A stretch of 64,000 nt of DNA from assembly GCA_965242845.1 (NCBI GenBank), contig CBDETC010000003.1, positions 1-64,000 of the forward strand. The letters are read 5' to 3'. Shown piece by piece: positions 1 through 9,013 of this stretch (the first letter of the stretch is position 1; each line of letters begins with the position of its first letter). The DNA is from RHLJ01 sp965242845. Lineage in GTDB: Bacteria; Bacteroidota; Rhodothermia; Balneolales; Balneolaceae. The notes beneath the pieces are model-generated. The model did no database searches and had not been told where the DNA came from. It worked only from the letters and a program-made list of their open reading frames with translations. A program made the position numbers and the translations under genes.

Positions 1-768
1 TAAAAATAGTTTTTCGGTTTCAACATGGGTTCTGATTATGGTCATCAAACCATTTTTTTCATCTGCTGATAAGGTAGAATGTTGGTATTTGTTTTTTAGG
101 AGCCCATTATTTGATGAGAACAAATAGATAGTAAGGGCTATCACACAAATACTGAGTATGCTCAAGTCGATATTTCCTGCGAATAATGTAAAGTCAAAAA
201 AGTATCGGAGTAAGCTGATTATCCACAACAGACTAAATAAGCTTGCTACATAAAGGCTAACAGGACTCTTGAACATGAGGTGGCTTAGGCCTCTCCATGT
301 ATAGGATTTTATAAAGGTGAAGTAGATTACGAATAGATAGCTGAATTGCTGAATCCGGCGAATACCTCCCCATAAAGATGAATCAAAGCCTAGACTGATA
401 TACATTTGTTCTATATATAAAACCTTCAGGTGTGCAGGCTCAGCAAATAAAGGGATAAAGTAAAAGAGACATGCCAGGGATGGTATTACATGTAAAAGAT
501 GTATCCATTTGAGCCGGAACTCCGGTTCTAATTCGGAGCGGAATAAGAAGTAAATCGAAGGACCAGCTAAAAGTATAATTGGCGCATTAAGGCGGAGCAG
601 AAAGGGATAATCCCGAATAAAGCCAATGTTATATGCCACACCATAAAAAATCTCAATACAGAGAATAGTAATAAGTAGCGCAATGGTCAGATCTTTAACA
701 TTTCCCTTCTTAAAAGATTTAAGGTGCGAAATGAGGATTAATAAAGAGTATGATAATCCGACCAACAA
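1..768 (-). CDS. AraC-type regulator with N-terminal membrane domain, 3' end cut by window edge
   Basis: The frame is open from 786 down to base 1 (262 codons). It encodes six or seven hydrophobic segments followed by a linker (KYQHSTLSADEKNGLM) of the kind that joins the seven-helix membrane domain to the AraC-type helix-turn-helix in Bacteroidota sensor-regulators. The DNA-binding domain itself would lie left of the window. The 5' end is odd. The in-frame ATG at 795-793 is followed by CAA and then a TGA stop at 789-787. Another ATG at 790 is in a different frame, and removing one T from the seven-T run at 766-772 would join it to this frame. As it stands, the first usable in-frame starts are TTG codons at 768 or 765. 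The gene is either started at TTG, broken near the start, or affected by a sequence error. It lies 110 bases downstream of the LytTR regulator on the same strand. Confidence 0.65.
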   Translation of the reverse strand, partial: MLVGLSYSLLILISHLKSFKKGNVKDLTIALLITILCIEIFYGVAYNIGFIRDYPFLLRLNAPIILLAGPSIYFLFRSELEPEFRLKWIHLLHVIPSLACLFYFIPLFAEPAHLKVLYIEQMYISLGFDSSLWGGIRRIQQFSYLFVIYFTFIKSYTWRGLSHLMFKSPVSLYVASLFSLLWIISLLRYFFDFTLFAGNIDLSILSICVIALTIYLFSSNNGLLKNKYQHSTLSADEKNGLMTIIRTHVETEKLFL

Positions 769-905
769 AAAAACGGAGAGAAAAACTCATTGCATTGATT
801 TGTCGTTGCTGACTAAGGATTCAAAATAACGATAGAAAAATAGAACATCTCAAATCCCTACGAAATTGAGGAAGTACTTGATGCGCTTTTTAAACGAAGA
901 TTTGG

Positions 906-1649
906 TCAGGCTCCAAGCTGGGCCTTCACTTCCTTAACTCTTCGTCTGGATACAGCTACCTGGGAATTATTAGAAAGCTTGAGTTCATAGGTACCTGAGA
1001 ACCAGGGGATTAATTCGGTTATATGTTTCACATTCACCAGGAAAGAGCGGTGAGAGCGGACAAAGCGTCCATCCTGAAGTCTTTTTTCTAAATGATCCAG
1101 AGTTCCATCTACCCGATATTTATTGTCGGTAGTATGAGCATAGAGAAGCTTCTCAGTTGCTTCGATATAGAGGATATCATCCAGATTGAGGACATGTATT
1201 CCCCGGCCTTTTTTAGCGGTAATTACATGAAGAGGTTTTTCTTTTTGGTCTTCCAGCGCCTTTTCTAAGGCTCCAGCCTGTTCCTTTTTCAATTCAGAAA
1301 TATCCCTCAAGCGATCTAAGCAACGCTGAAGACGTTCCAGACGAACGGGTTTGGTTAAATAATCGAGGGCATGAACTTCAAATGCTTTGATTGCATACTG
1401 ATCATATGCAGTTACAAATACGATATAAGGAAGTGGTTTTTCAAGGAGAGATACCACGTCAAAACCGTCAAGCCCGGGCATCTGGATATCCAGGAAAACA
1501 ACTTCAGGTTTTAGGGTGTTGATATGCTCTATAGCTTCTGAAGCGGTTCCCGATTCTCCAATGATTTGTACAAATCCAGCAGTATGTTCAAGAAGAGAAC
1601 GTAATCGTTCTCTCGCTAAAGGTTCATCATCAACTAAAAAGGCGTTCAT
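906..1649 (-). CDS. LytTR-family response regulator
   Basis: Cytoplasmic two-component response regulator and DNA-binding transcription factor. Counting from the ATG at 1649, the receiver domain spans residues 1-120, with the acidic pair D7/D8, phospho-acceptor D54 (VFLDIQMPG) and conserved K100 (LTKP). A LytTR DNA-binding domain follows at about residues 140-247. An upstream ATG at 1691 would add 14 residues, but the receiver domain begins naturally at MNAFLVDDEP, so the later start is preferred. The start lies inside the 3' end of the kinase gene (20-base overlap), so the two are almost certainly translationally coupled partners. The target promoter is not visible. The TonB-dependent receptor upstream in the same run is a plausible co-regulated gene. 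Confidence 0.93.
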   Translation of the reverse strand: MNAFLVDDEPLARERLRSLLEHTAGFVQIIGESGTASEAIEHINTLKPEVVFLDIQMPGLDGFDVVSLLEKPLPYIVFVTAYDQYAIKAFEVHALDYLTKPVRLERLQRCLDRLRDISELKKEQAGALEKALEDQKEKPLHVITAKKGRGIHVLNLDDILYIEATEKLLYAHTTDNKYRVDGTLDHLEKRLQDGRFVRSHRSFLVNVKHITELIPWFSGTYELKLSNNSQVAVSRRRVKEVKAQLGA

Positions 1650-2769
1650 CTTGTAAAAGAGTAGGTTCTTTATGTTGAGGTTTTTGTTCAATGAACTGGA
1701 TGGGGAAACGAAGAATTAACGAGTTGTTCGAAAGTGCGGCATCAACGTCATCACTGAAATGCAGTTTCAACCGATTAAACACATTTGAAAGTCCGGTTCC
1801 GTTTTCTAAAAGTCGTTGAAAATCGTTGTGTGGGAACCCGGGCCCTGTGTCACTCACTTTGAGTTGTAACTTTTCCTGATGTGTGCTGACTTCCAGGGTT
1901 ATCACGTGCGAACCTTCTTTCTTGCTAACCCCATGTTTGATGGAATTTTCGATAAGCGGTTGAAGGGTAAGGACAGGAACCTGAACAGTAAGTAATGGAT
2001 CAGGAACCGAGATATTTATCTTCAATCGTTCTTTAAACCTGGCCTTTTCGATATTCAAATACAGATTGATAATCTCCAACTCATCCTTTAGCGGAACTAA
2101 GGGATGTTCGCTTGCTCTTAAGGTGTATCGAAAAACGTCTGCTAAGTCTTCCGTAACCGACTCGGCTTCCGATGGAGAAATTCGAATCAAGGCAGCAATG
2201 GAATTCAACGAGTTAAATAAAAAATGAGGGTTAATCTGGGCTCGAAGTGCACTTAATTCTGATTCTGCTCTGCGTCGCTCTGCTTCAACCGATCTACGCA
2301 TATAAGCAGAGGAATAGAAAAGTCCGTTAGTAAGTAGTATTCCAATTAAACAGAATAAAGCGATCACCGTTAAGCCTATTCCGGATTTATCTCCTCCGAC
2401 ATGCTGGTTGGCATACATTAGATCATGGATGTTCTCGGTGATAATAAACCCAAGCCCAAAGCCAATAATTGAGTTTAATACCTGTGCAAAGGCATGATAT
2501 AATAAAGCCCTGGATTGCTGTAGTGGGAATTGGATGAGCAACCAGCGCCAGGTTAATCCAAAAAAGGTGAGGAAAATACCAGCATATATCGAGGCGTAAA
2601 TATAGCCGTCCCACCATGCTCCTATATCTGTTCCGGTTTCCTCAAGGCTTGTAAATACCCAGGTGCTGGTTGTTCCCAGGGTAATGGTAAAAAAGACCCA
2701 CAGCCCGAAAAGCATTCTCCTGAAGTTGTCAGGAATTTCTACTGGTCTGTATTTTTTTGCTTGAGCCAT
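1630..2769 (-). CDS. LytS-type sensor histidine kinase
   Basis: Membrane histidine kinase of the His_kinase (LytS/YehU) family, 379 residues. Four hydrophobic segments occupy about residues 20-40, 57-80, 95-112 and 132-152. A short coiled linker leads to the phospho-acceptor box INPHFLFNSLNS (H182), then the N box LIENSIKHG (N275) and the glycine boxes DTGPGF and GTGLSNV of the ATPase domain. It should phosphorylate the LytTR regulator whose start codon overlaps its 3' end. It starts 23 bases after the likely true stop of the TonB-dependent receptor gene, suggesting one transcript of receptor, kinase and regulator. No periplasmic sensor domain is present, so the stimulus is probably sensed in or near the membrane. 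Confidence 0.93.
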   Translation of the reverse strand: MAQAKKYRPVEIPDNFRRMLFGLWVFFTITLGTTSTWVFTSLEETGTDIGAWWDGYIYASIYAGIFLTFFGLTWRWLLIQFPLQQSRALLYHAFAQVLNSIIGFGLGFIITENIHDLMYANQHVGGDKSGIGLTVIALFCLIGILLTNGLFYSSAYMRRSVEAERRRAESELSALRAQINPHFLFNSLNSIAALIRISPSEAESVTEDLADVFRYTLRASEHPLVPLKDELEIINLYLNIEKARFKERLKINISVPDPLLTVQVPVLTLQPLIENSIKHGVSKKEGSHVITLEVSTHQEKLQLKVSDTGPGFPHNDFQRLLENGTGLSNVFNRLKLHFSDDVDAALSNNSLILRFPIQFIEQKPQHKEPTLLQDERLFS

Positions 2770-2792
2770 GGGAAAATGATCCGAAAAAAGGA

Positions 2793-5083
2793 CTAGAATT
2801 CAAACTTAACGCCACTTACCGGTAACAGATTAAACTGCGTCGAACGATCCCACCTGCTGAGTTCTAACATTCCAGAAGTCCGTTTCTACATTCGATTGGT
2901 TATATGCATTCCAAACTTCCAGAACCGATACAACGAGATTGGTTTTCTTCATGCCTGAAGCGCCTGTCTACACGAGTGTATAAGGAATGGTAAGCGGGGT
3001 AGCGCTCCTCATTAAATCGCGCAACGTCTAATACTTCAGAATTACCATTTGCAGAGGCTACAGGATCAACAGGGGTGTAAGCACGTCCTCCCAATAAGCT
3101 CCATCGAACACTTACTTCCCATAGGTCATTAGGCCTGTATCCACCAATTACACTAAACAAGTACTGATTATCGTATTCCCGATCTTGCCAGACTCCGGTA
3201 TAGTCTTCATATCGGGTTCTAAAGAAGGAAGCGGAAACCATCCCATAGAAATCAACAGCAAGCTTTTTTTGGATCAGTACTTCCACCCCTCGAGAATACG
3301 CACGTCCATCATCTTCCAGGGTATTATAGAACTGGGAAAAAGCATCCAGCACGTAGCTTCTGTCTCCAACGGAATTTACTTCCGGAAGAACAGGGGCATT
3401 CCTGTATTCTTTGTTATAAACATCGATAGTAAGCTTAGTGTCATCGGATAATAAATAGTCAATCCCTGCTATAATATGATCAGCTCGTGTACTTTTTAAA
3501 TCGGCTAGGTTGTCATTTTGGGAAATCAGATAGCGAGGGATTACCTGGTAATAAATTCCTGCAGCTACATTAAAGCCTAAACGCTCACTAAGCTGGTAAC
3601 GAGAATTAATTCTCGGTGCAAGGTTGAGATCTTCATTGTAAGAGTTATAAGTAGCTCTTGCTCCAAGAGTAGTTGAGAGCCGATCGGTTAATTGAATCGA
3701 ATAAGAAGCAAATGCTGAATTCAAGGTTCCATTTACTTCATCATTCCTGGTAAAGTCAGGCTGGTTTACACCAGATAAATTTCTTTCTGCTGCAATGAAG
3801 TAATCAAAGTCGTTTTGTTCGGCCTGCACCTCAACACCCAGTTCAATAGATTGACCTGAGTTAAGCCTGAAATAACTTACAGAGCGGAGTGCTACCATTG
3901 CTTCGCGGGCATCTAAATCGATAGAAGGAGTAGAAGTAAGTACATCGGTTAGTATCTGACTTTGGTCTCTAAATGAATAAGAGAGAGAAGTATTGGTGTA
4001 CCCCGAGTTCCATAGGTGGCGCCAGTTTATCCCGGTAGTATTTTGAGTGTTTTCATTACGAATGGCATCCGGGAAGCCTTCATCAAAAGCTTCTTCAATA
4101 TCGTTTTCAAATAAGCTGGTGCCGTAGATGTTCAGGAAAACAAGCTTGTTCTTTTTATCAAGATTATGAGTGAGTTTAAACTGGCCATCTGCAAAAGAAG
4201 GAGCTCCTCCTGCATCAATAGCATCGGCAATTAGGTCGAGATAGCTTCTTCGGGCTGAGACTAAATAAGTGGTTTTATCAGAAATTGGGCCATCCAGATT
4301 TACCACAAAGCCGGCCAGATTAACTCCTAAATCTCCTCTAAATCGTTCTGAGTTTCCATCTCGGTAACTGATATCTGAAACGGAGGATAAATGGTTGCCA
4401 TATTTCGATGAAAAGCCTCCGGCAGAGAATTCGATGTCAGAAACTAATTCCGTATTCACAATCCCCAATGGTCCGGCCGATTCTCCTCCCTGAGTTCGAA
4501 AATGTCGGATATTCGGAAGAGGTATGTTGTCAATGTAATTTCCGTTTTCGGAAGGGCTCCCGCCCCTAACTAATAAATCCTGACTGGTTTCGCCTAAAGA
4601 AACCACGCTCGGAAGGGCATTTAATACTCTACCTAAATCCTGGGCAGCGCCTGGCGATCTGCGTAATTCTTCGGGCGAAAAGGAAACTCGACCAATACCA
4701 TCTGAACGTGTTTCAGAGAAATAGCCCGAGGAAACCGTGATTTCTTCCCCCTGAATGGTTGAAGGAGCCAGCTTTATTTCGAGGTATTGATCCCGGTTGG
4801 AACCAACGATTACATCAGGAATGGTTTTGGTTTCGAAACCTACATAACGCACAACCAGGTTATAAATACCTGCATCCACATCGGGAATGGAAAACTTTCC
4901 GTCGAGATCAGTGGCGGCTCCGGTTAAGGTTTTTTCAATAATAACATTAACCCCAATAAGAGGTTCAAGGGTTTGGGCATCTACAACTAGTCCGGAGATA
5001 GATCCCTTTCGCTCTGCTGATTGTGCGAGTACAATCTGTGAGCCGAATACTAAAAGAAAGAGTAATACTATATTTGATTTCAT
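2793..5083 (-). CDS. TonB-dependent receptor with two frameshifts at the 3' end
   Basis: Outer-membrane TonB-dependent receptor. A signal peptide (residues 1-20, ending VLAQ) is followed by a carboxypeptidase-like beta-sandwich at about 28-110 (GSISGLVVDAQTLEPLIGVNV), a plug domain at about 115-240 and a barrel. The uninterrupted frame stops at 2900 with a tail that does not look like a barrel end. Skipping one extra base in 2941-2953 restores a normal last strand region (TNLVVSVLEVWNAYNQSNVE). Skipping a second extra base near 2838 gives FNLLPVSGVKFEF, ending in the terminal Phe typical of outer-membrane barrels, with TAG at 2793-2795. Either the gene is recently damaged or the sequence has two one-base insertion errors. 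The substrate is unknown. The kinase gene follows at 23 bases. Confidence 0.88.
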
Positions 5084-5216
5084 CGATGAGTAGTTTGGTT
5101 TATTGGACGGTCCAAACTTAGTGCGATAAAACCTGGATGAGAGGCAGAGGAGGATTAAGGGAGTTTATCGTTGATGAGCGGTTTAATGGAGGGGATGAAT
5201 GGTTTCTGTTTTTGGG

Positions 5217-5337
5217 ATCATTCTGAGGCCTGTCCTTCGTACAAGTACTTTGGAAGGAGGACTTCCGCCGAAGAATCAACACAAAAGATGAGTAATACTT
5301 AGTTCTGTTGATCCTTCGCAAGTATGCTCAGGATGAC
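5217..5337. repeat. Dispersed fold-back repeat, copy A
   Basis: About 120 bases whose two ends are imperfect inverted copies: ATCATTCTGAG at the left and CTCAGGATGAC at the right, with inner arms GAAGAATCAACA and TGTTGATCCTTCG. Related copies lie at 6678-6782 and 20817-20932. The rest of the 262-base gap between the VOC gene and the TonB receptor gene holds no convincing gene. Confidence 0.8.
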
Positions 5338-5345
5338 TTTAAATA

Positions 5346-5717
5346 CTACCCCAAATCCTTTACAAAAATAATCGCGTTATGCGATGGGGAGTAGAAGCCA
5401 AACTCATTAGTTCCCCATGGAGTGTTATCCCGGCGCGTCACTTCCATACCGTTTTCTTCAAATTCCTTTTGAAGGGCATCTAAATCATTTACCCAAATTT
5501 TTATCTGCTGAGAAGCATTTTTGGGAGGCATATCCTCCTCGAATTGGAACTGAATGTGAACTGCCTGGCGATCTCTGGCAAGAACAGCATAATCCAGTTT
5601 ATCAGAATACCTCAATGAATCATACACATTCACAAAACCGAGCTGTTCGAAGAATTTAATCTCAGCTGCTACATCAGTTGCAGGTAGGACCGGGGTAATG
5701 TTTCGGAAATTGCTCAT
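5346..5717 (-). CDS. VOC (glyoxalase/bleomycin resistance) family protein
   Basis: Small single-domain vicinal-oxygen-chelate protein of 123 residues with the usual pairing of beta-alpha-beta-beta-beta modules. The N-terminal module opens NITPVLPATDVAAEIKFFE and the C-terminal module ends FYSPSHNAIIFV. Such proteins are either metal-dependent enzymes acting on small molecules or binding proteins for drugs. Substrate cannot be told from the sequence, and the final metal-binding Glu of many glyoxalases is not obvious here. Its ATG overlaps the stop of the upstream metallo-hydrolase gene by four bases (ATGA), so the two are co-translated. No signal peptide is present, so it is cytoplasmic, unlike its lipoprotein partner. 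Confidence 0.85.
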   Translation of the reverse strand: MSNFRNITPVLPATDVAAEIKFFEQLGFVNVYDSLRYSDKLDYAVLARDRQAVHIQFQFEEDMPPKNASQQIKIWVNDLDALQKEFEENGMEVTRRDNTPWGTNEFGFYSPSHNAIIFVKDLG

Positions 5718-6643
5718 AAGTCTATTCTCATTCCCTCAAAAGCGACTTTGTAGCCAAGGTTTTCAACTTGTCTACGCTCCATGCTATTGAGGATTAATGG
5801 GTTTGTATGATTGAAGTGAATAAAAATGATTTTCGCTTTTTCAGCATCATCTAAATCCTTGAAGAGCTCCAGGCTTTCTTCCACAAAAGGATGGGGGATT
5901 TCTTTCATATCCCTTCCTGGTAATTCATTGGAGTCAAAGAAAGTAGCATCCAAAAAAGCATGGTCTACTTTCGAGATTTCTTCCACAATGTTTCGGTCCC
6001 AGATATCCCATTTATTAATGTCCGGGATGAATAGCACTTTTTTATTCCCGGATTCAATCCTATACCCAACCGTTTCAGAGAACTCATCCCGATGAGGAAC
6101 CAGGAATGGGGTAACAGAAAGGGATTCTGAAATTTGAATGGCTGAATCAGCAGCTTGTGTAATCAGGTTTATGTTGTTGAACTCAACTAACTGGCTCCAT
6201 GGACCATTTTCATGAAGGTAAAGGCTCATTCTAGGCATCGCATATACAGGAACCATGTTCGCTCCCATTACCTCATGACCCAGATGCATCAAACCTGTGT
6301 AGTGACCAATATGAGCATGAGTAAGAAATATTCCGGAGAGCTCTTTTTGACTGGAAGCATTTTGCAATGCATTTAGTTGAAATTTAAAATCCGGAGTTGC
6401 TTCGAACATCCATTGTTGCCCGGTTTCAGAATCAACCAATCCTAAATTGGTTGCATAACGTTGTTCCACTTCTCCTTCCCAATACTGCATACAGTTAGCG
6501 TTTTCGCAACCGGCTTGTGGGAAACCGGCATCCTGGGCAATACCAAGAACAGTTATAAATTGAGGAGAGGGAGCATCGGTATTTTCAGAAGATTGAGAGC
6601 AGTTAATACCAAGAACTAACAAAAGCGGGATGATTCTTTTCAT
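5714..6643 (-). CDS. PqqB-like metallo-beta-lactamase-fold lipoprotein
   Basis: Metallo-beta-lactamase-fold hydrolase of 309 residues with a lipoprotein signal (lipobox LGIN before C15), so it is probably anchored in the periplasm. The metal-binding motif is HAHIGH at 109-114. The region TVLGIAQDAGFPQAGC resembles the N terminus of PqqB-family proteins, which also carry a pair of nearby cysteines (C46 and C51 here). No other pqq gene is in the window, so a role in PQQ synthesis is unlikely. It is better called a PqqB-like hydrolase of unknown substrate. It is translationally coupled to the VOC protein downstream. Upstream lies repeat copy B. Confidence 0.85.
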   Translation of the reverse strand: MKRIIPLLLVLGINCSQSSENTDAPSPQFITVLGIAQDAGFPQAGCENANCMQYWEGEVEQRYATNLGLVDSETGQQWMFEATPDFKFQLNALQNASSQKELSGIFLTHAHIGHYTGLMHLGHEVMGANMVPVYAMPRMSLYLHENGPWSQLVEFNNINLITQAADSAIQISESLSVTPFLVPHRDEFSETVGYRIESGNKKVLFIPDINKWDIWDRNIVEEISKVDHAFLDATFFDSNELPGRDMKEIPHPFVEESLELFKDLDDAEKAKIIFIHFNHTNPLILNSMERRQVENLGYKVAFEGMRIDL

Positions 6644-6677
6644 CCCTTAATGAAGGAATTTCCGAAGGATAATAAAA

Positions 6678-6782
6678 GTCATTCTGAGCCCGCCTTCCAA
6701 AGTATTTGTACGGAGGATAGGCGAAAGCGAAGAATCTAAACGGGTATACGGCTAGATCCTTCGCAGATATGCTCAGGATGAC
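6678..6782. repeat. Dispersed fold-back repeat, copy B
   Basis: GTCATTCTGAG at the left end and CTCAGGATGAC at the right end form inverted termini, with inner arms GCGAAGAATC and GATCCTTCGC. The left half differs from copy C (reverse complement of 20877-20932) at only a few positions. The element fills the gap between the MBL lipoprotein and the SnoaL-like gene. Confidence 0.82.
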
Positions 6783-6797
6783 AGAAAAGAGATGAAC

Positions 6798-7169
6798 TTA
6801 TTCGCCCATTCCGCTGGTATCATAATAGAAACGGATGTGAGTAATTAAGCCGTCTTCCCATGTTTGTACCTCTACTTCCTCAATCTTCATGCGACCGGCA
6901 CCTTTAAATGTGACATCAGCCCAGGATTCCATTAGTACTTTTCCAGTCTCAGGGTCTTCACCAGCGGCAGTAACTCCACCTCCATGAAATTCTTCAATGC
7001 TTGCCAGCCACTCTTCATGGAACTTAACATTTGCCTCAAGACCCTCAGTAACAGCTCCGTTGCCTTCTACCTTCACAGAGTCTTTGTGGTAGTATTTTTT
7101 TAGGGCTTCCATAAGTTGCCCTTCGTTACTCATTTTAACGATGTCGTATGCGCGTTCTAAATTTGTCAT
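6798..7169 (-). CDS. SnoaL/NTF2-like domain protein
   Basis: A 123-residue cytoplasmic protein with the cone-shaped SnoaL/NTF2-like fold pattern: an N-terminal helix pair (ERAYDIVKMSNEGQLMEALKK) followed by strands ending in VQTWEDGLITHIRFYYD. Members include polyketide cyclases, delta-5-steroid isomerase relatives and many uncharacterised stress proteins. The phrase YYHKDSVKVEGNG is typical of uncharacterised members of the family. It stands alone on the minus strand between repeat copy B and a divergent lipoprotein gene. No catalytic role can be assigned. Confidence 0.8.
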   Translation of the reverse strand: MTNLERAYDIVKMSNEGQLMEALKKYYHKDSVKVEGNGAVTEGLEANVKFHEEWLASIEEFHGGGVTAAGEDPETGKVLMESWADVTFKGAGRMKIEEVEVQTWEDGLITHIRFYYDTSGMGE

Positions 7170-7293
7170 AATAATTGAGTTTTAGGTTTATAATTGATGA
7201 CTAACTACATATATGACAGTCAGGTAACTTGTCAGGGGACATAAAAGGAATAAAAAATCTAAAACTCTGTTAAGAAGGCGTTAAAAATATTCC

Positions 7294-7301
7294 TAGCTTT
7301 G
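7294..7301 (+). promoter_or_regulatory. Bacteroidota-type -7 promoter element (TAGCTTTG)
   Basis: TAGCTTTG matches the Bacteroidota -7 consensus TAnnTTTG and lies 38 bases before the ATG of the lipoprotein gene at 7339. No clear -33 TTTG is present at the expected distance. Confidence 0.4.
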
Positions 7302-7338
7302 ATGCTATAACAAAAAGAGAAACCTCTGGGTAGACAAA

Positions 7339-7860
7339 ATGAAGAATGGACTATTTATTCTGCTTTTGGCAGTAATTACACTAGGAGCATGCTCCTCAAA
7401 TAACGATGATGACAACTCTCCAACCTTGAGCTTTAGAGTGGATGGTAATGAAGTGAATATTCTTACAAGGAATGAGCTTCAAGATGCTTTAGACAGTTTT
7501 GCGATTACCTATTACGATACGGTTTATGAGAAGGAAAAGAACTTGCGAGCATTTTTATTAAGTGATGTTTTGGAATTAGGTTTTTCGACACAACTACAGA
7601 ACACTCCAAATGCTACGTTTACATTTATGGCTCTTGATGGTTTTCAGGATTCGGCTACTGCTGACCAGACCGCAGAAGCTGGAGGCTATATAGCTTTCGA
7701 AGATTTAGATGTAGATGGAATCGATAATTGGGAACCGGTTGCTACCGAAAATAATAATGATCCGGCACCATTTTATGTGGTTTGGACGGGTAGCCAACAA
7801 GTACCGGATAATTCCTATCCATGGCCGTACCAGCTTTTTGCGATTAATAGGACGGAGTGA
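7339..7860 (+). CDS. Secreted lipoprotein, possibly molybdopterin-oxidoreductase-like fold
   Basis: A 173-residue lipoprotein: signal peptide and lipobox LGAC (C18), then an acidic linker. I do not recognise it with certainty. The C-terminal half (PFYVVWTG, YPWPYQLFAI) is reminiscent of small haem- or molybdopterin-associated domains related to the sulfite oxidase fold in Bacteroidota, and the order substrate-like loop, then PWPYQ motif, fits. No cysteine other than the lipid-anchored one is present, so it would not hold a molybdenum cofactor through cysteine. It stands alone, with a TAGCTTTG promoter element upstream, and converges on the TonB-like lipoprotein. Confidence 0.7.
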   Translation: MKNGLFILLLAVITLGACSSNNDDDNSPTLSFRVDGNEVNILTRNELQDALDSFAITYYDTVYEKEKNLRAFLLSDVLELGFSTQLQNTPNATFTFMALDGFQDSATADQTAEAGGYIAFEDLDVDGIDNWEPVATENNNDPAPFYVVWTGSQQVPDNSYPWPYQLFAINRTE

Positions 7861-7919
7861 TAAGGTAGTTAATCTATTAGTTCTCGCTTTGTTTGAAGTG
7901 CTGTTATAAAAACAGTTAA

Positions 7920-8381
7920 CTATTGGAATTCTATAGGAAAAGTTAAAACCATGGCAACAGCTTTACCATTATACTTTGCCGGATAAACATAAGCTTTCTC
8001 GATTGCTTGAATTGCTTTTTCATCACATTCCTTATGAATGCCTCTTCGAAGTTGTGGGGCTTTTACAGTTCCATCAGAATCCAAAATTACCGCAACGGCT
8101 ACTTTTCCACGAACGGGACAAATGAATCCATTTAAAACTTTTTTGACAGCTGATTGCTGCAATAAAGGTTGAATGAGTTTCGGGCCTTCAAAATTAGAGC
8201 CACTCGGATTGACTAGAATAATATTTGGATCAGGTGCTTGTGCATCTAGATCTGTAGTTATATAAGAACCAACTACACCGTTAAAATCTGGTTTTGAATA
8301 AGTAGTTGGTTCAACCACTGGCCGGGGAGTAGAAGCACAACTTCCAAAAACAAAAAGCGATATGATAAACAGGTTTTTCAT
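7920..8381 (-). CDS. TonB C-terminal-like (energy transducer) lipoprotein
   Basis: A 153-residue lipoprotein (lipobox FGSC, C15) whose C-terminal half has the TonB C-terminal pattern: GKVAVAVILDSDGTVKAPQLRRGIHKECDEKAIQAI then YPAKYNGKAVAMVLTFPIEF. Free-standing TonB-C-domain lipoproteins are common in Bacteroidota. They lack the proline-rich spacer and ExbB/ExbD partners of true TonB, so this one is unlikely to energise receptors directly. Two cysteines (in FICPVRG and HKECDE) could form a disulfide in the periplasm. The downstream flank contains a weak attC-like sequence. The upstream flank carries the 8421-8500 repeat. Confidence 0.82.
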   Translation of the reverse strand: MKNLFIISLFVFGSCASTPRPVVEPTTYSKPDFNGVVGSYITTDLDAQAPDPNIILVNPSGSNFEGPKLIQPLLQQSAVKKVLNGFICPVRGKVAVAVILDSDGTVKAPQLRRGIHKECDEKAIQAIEKAYVYPAKYNGKAVAMVLTFPIEFQ

Positions 8382-8420
8382 AAGTGTTTATAAAGATCCG
8401 GCATTTAAGCGGGGGGATCT

Positions 8421-8500
8421 ATTTATGATTCTAGTTTAAGTCTAAAAAACATGTATTTAATTCGGCTTAGTGTCTGCTTGAAAAGGGGCAGTTTTTCTAA
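8421..8500 (-). repeat. attC-like repeat, copy 2 (degenerate)
   Basis: Read on the minus strand it shares blocks with the repeat at 9014-9100: TTTCAAGCAGACACTAA against TTTCAACCGGACACTAA, and AGACTTAAAC in both, in the same order and orientation. It follows the stop of the orphan gene at 8497 directly. The outer inverted ends are poorly kept compared with copy 1. Confidence 0.5.
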
Positions 8501-9012
8501 GTATAGTAAGGAATATTAAAAGTTTGGGTTAACACATTTTGCACGCTTTGTTCAAAAGCTGGAGTAGGCAACCCTATTTCAAAAGTTCTTTTCTTTTTTA
8601 ATTGTAAAACAAGAACCGAAACTTCATCTGAGTTAATCGTCAAACGATCAAATTTGTAACTAATGATATCATTAATAAAAACATCTTCTCTGCTACCCCA
8701 ATATCGAATACGAATTATAGATTTATAGACCGTTACTTCTGGTGATGAAACTGATTGAGTAAATGCAGTTAAAAAGTATTCTAAAAAAAAGAAGAAAAAA
8801 GCTAAACAAAGAGAGAAGAATACTATTAGCATAATATTATGAACGAACCTTTCCTCGAGTAAAAAGATGATCATAAATAAAACGAAAAGAAGACCAATAC
8901 CTTTTAAGGCTTGTAGCCAATTAAAATCTTTTGTTTTATTGGTATGTGAATACCAATCTTCAGGTATAATCCACTCTAAAAATATTTTGAATCCCAGTAG
9001 ATTTCTTTTCAT
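8497..9012 (-). CDS. Orphan membrane protein with PH-like C-terminal domain
   Basis: I do not recognise this gene. The 171-residue product has two close hydrophobic segments (about residues 37-52 and 58-85, the second rich in Phe) and a C-terminal soluble region of alternating strands (VTVYKSIIRIRYWGSREDV onward) resembling bacterial PH-like domains. It is visibly more AT-rich than its neighbours. It sits between two related attC-like repeats in the same orientation, and its ATG follows the repeat end ATTATG by about a dozen bases. This layout suggests a mobile gene cassette. A role in phage or toxin resistance is possible but unsupported. Confidence 0.72.
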   Translation of the reverse strand: MKRNLLGFKIFLEWIIPEDWYSHTNKTKDFNWLQALKGIGLLFVLFMIIFLLEERFVHNIMLIVFFSLCLAFFFFFLEYFLTAFTQSVSSPEVTVYKSIIRIRYWGSREDVFINDIISYKFDRLTINSDEVSVLVLQLKKKRTFEIGLPTPAFEQSVQNVLTQTFNIPYYT

Positions 9013-9013
9013 A

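Noticed and set aside
5118..5321. Open reading frame between the TonB receptor and the VOC gene
   Set aside because: It overlaps repeat copy A and encodes a low-complexity, basic product without any domain.
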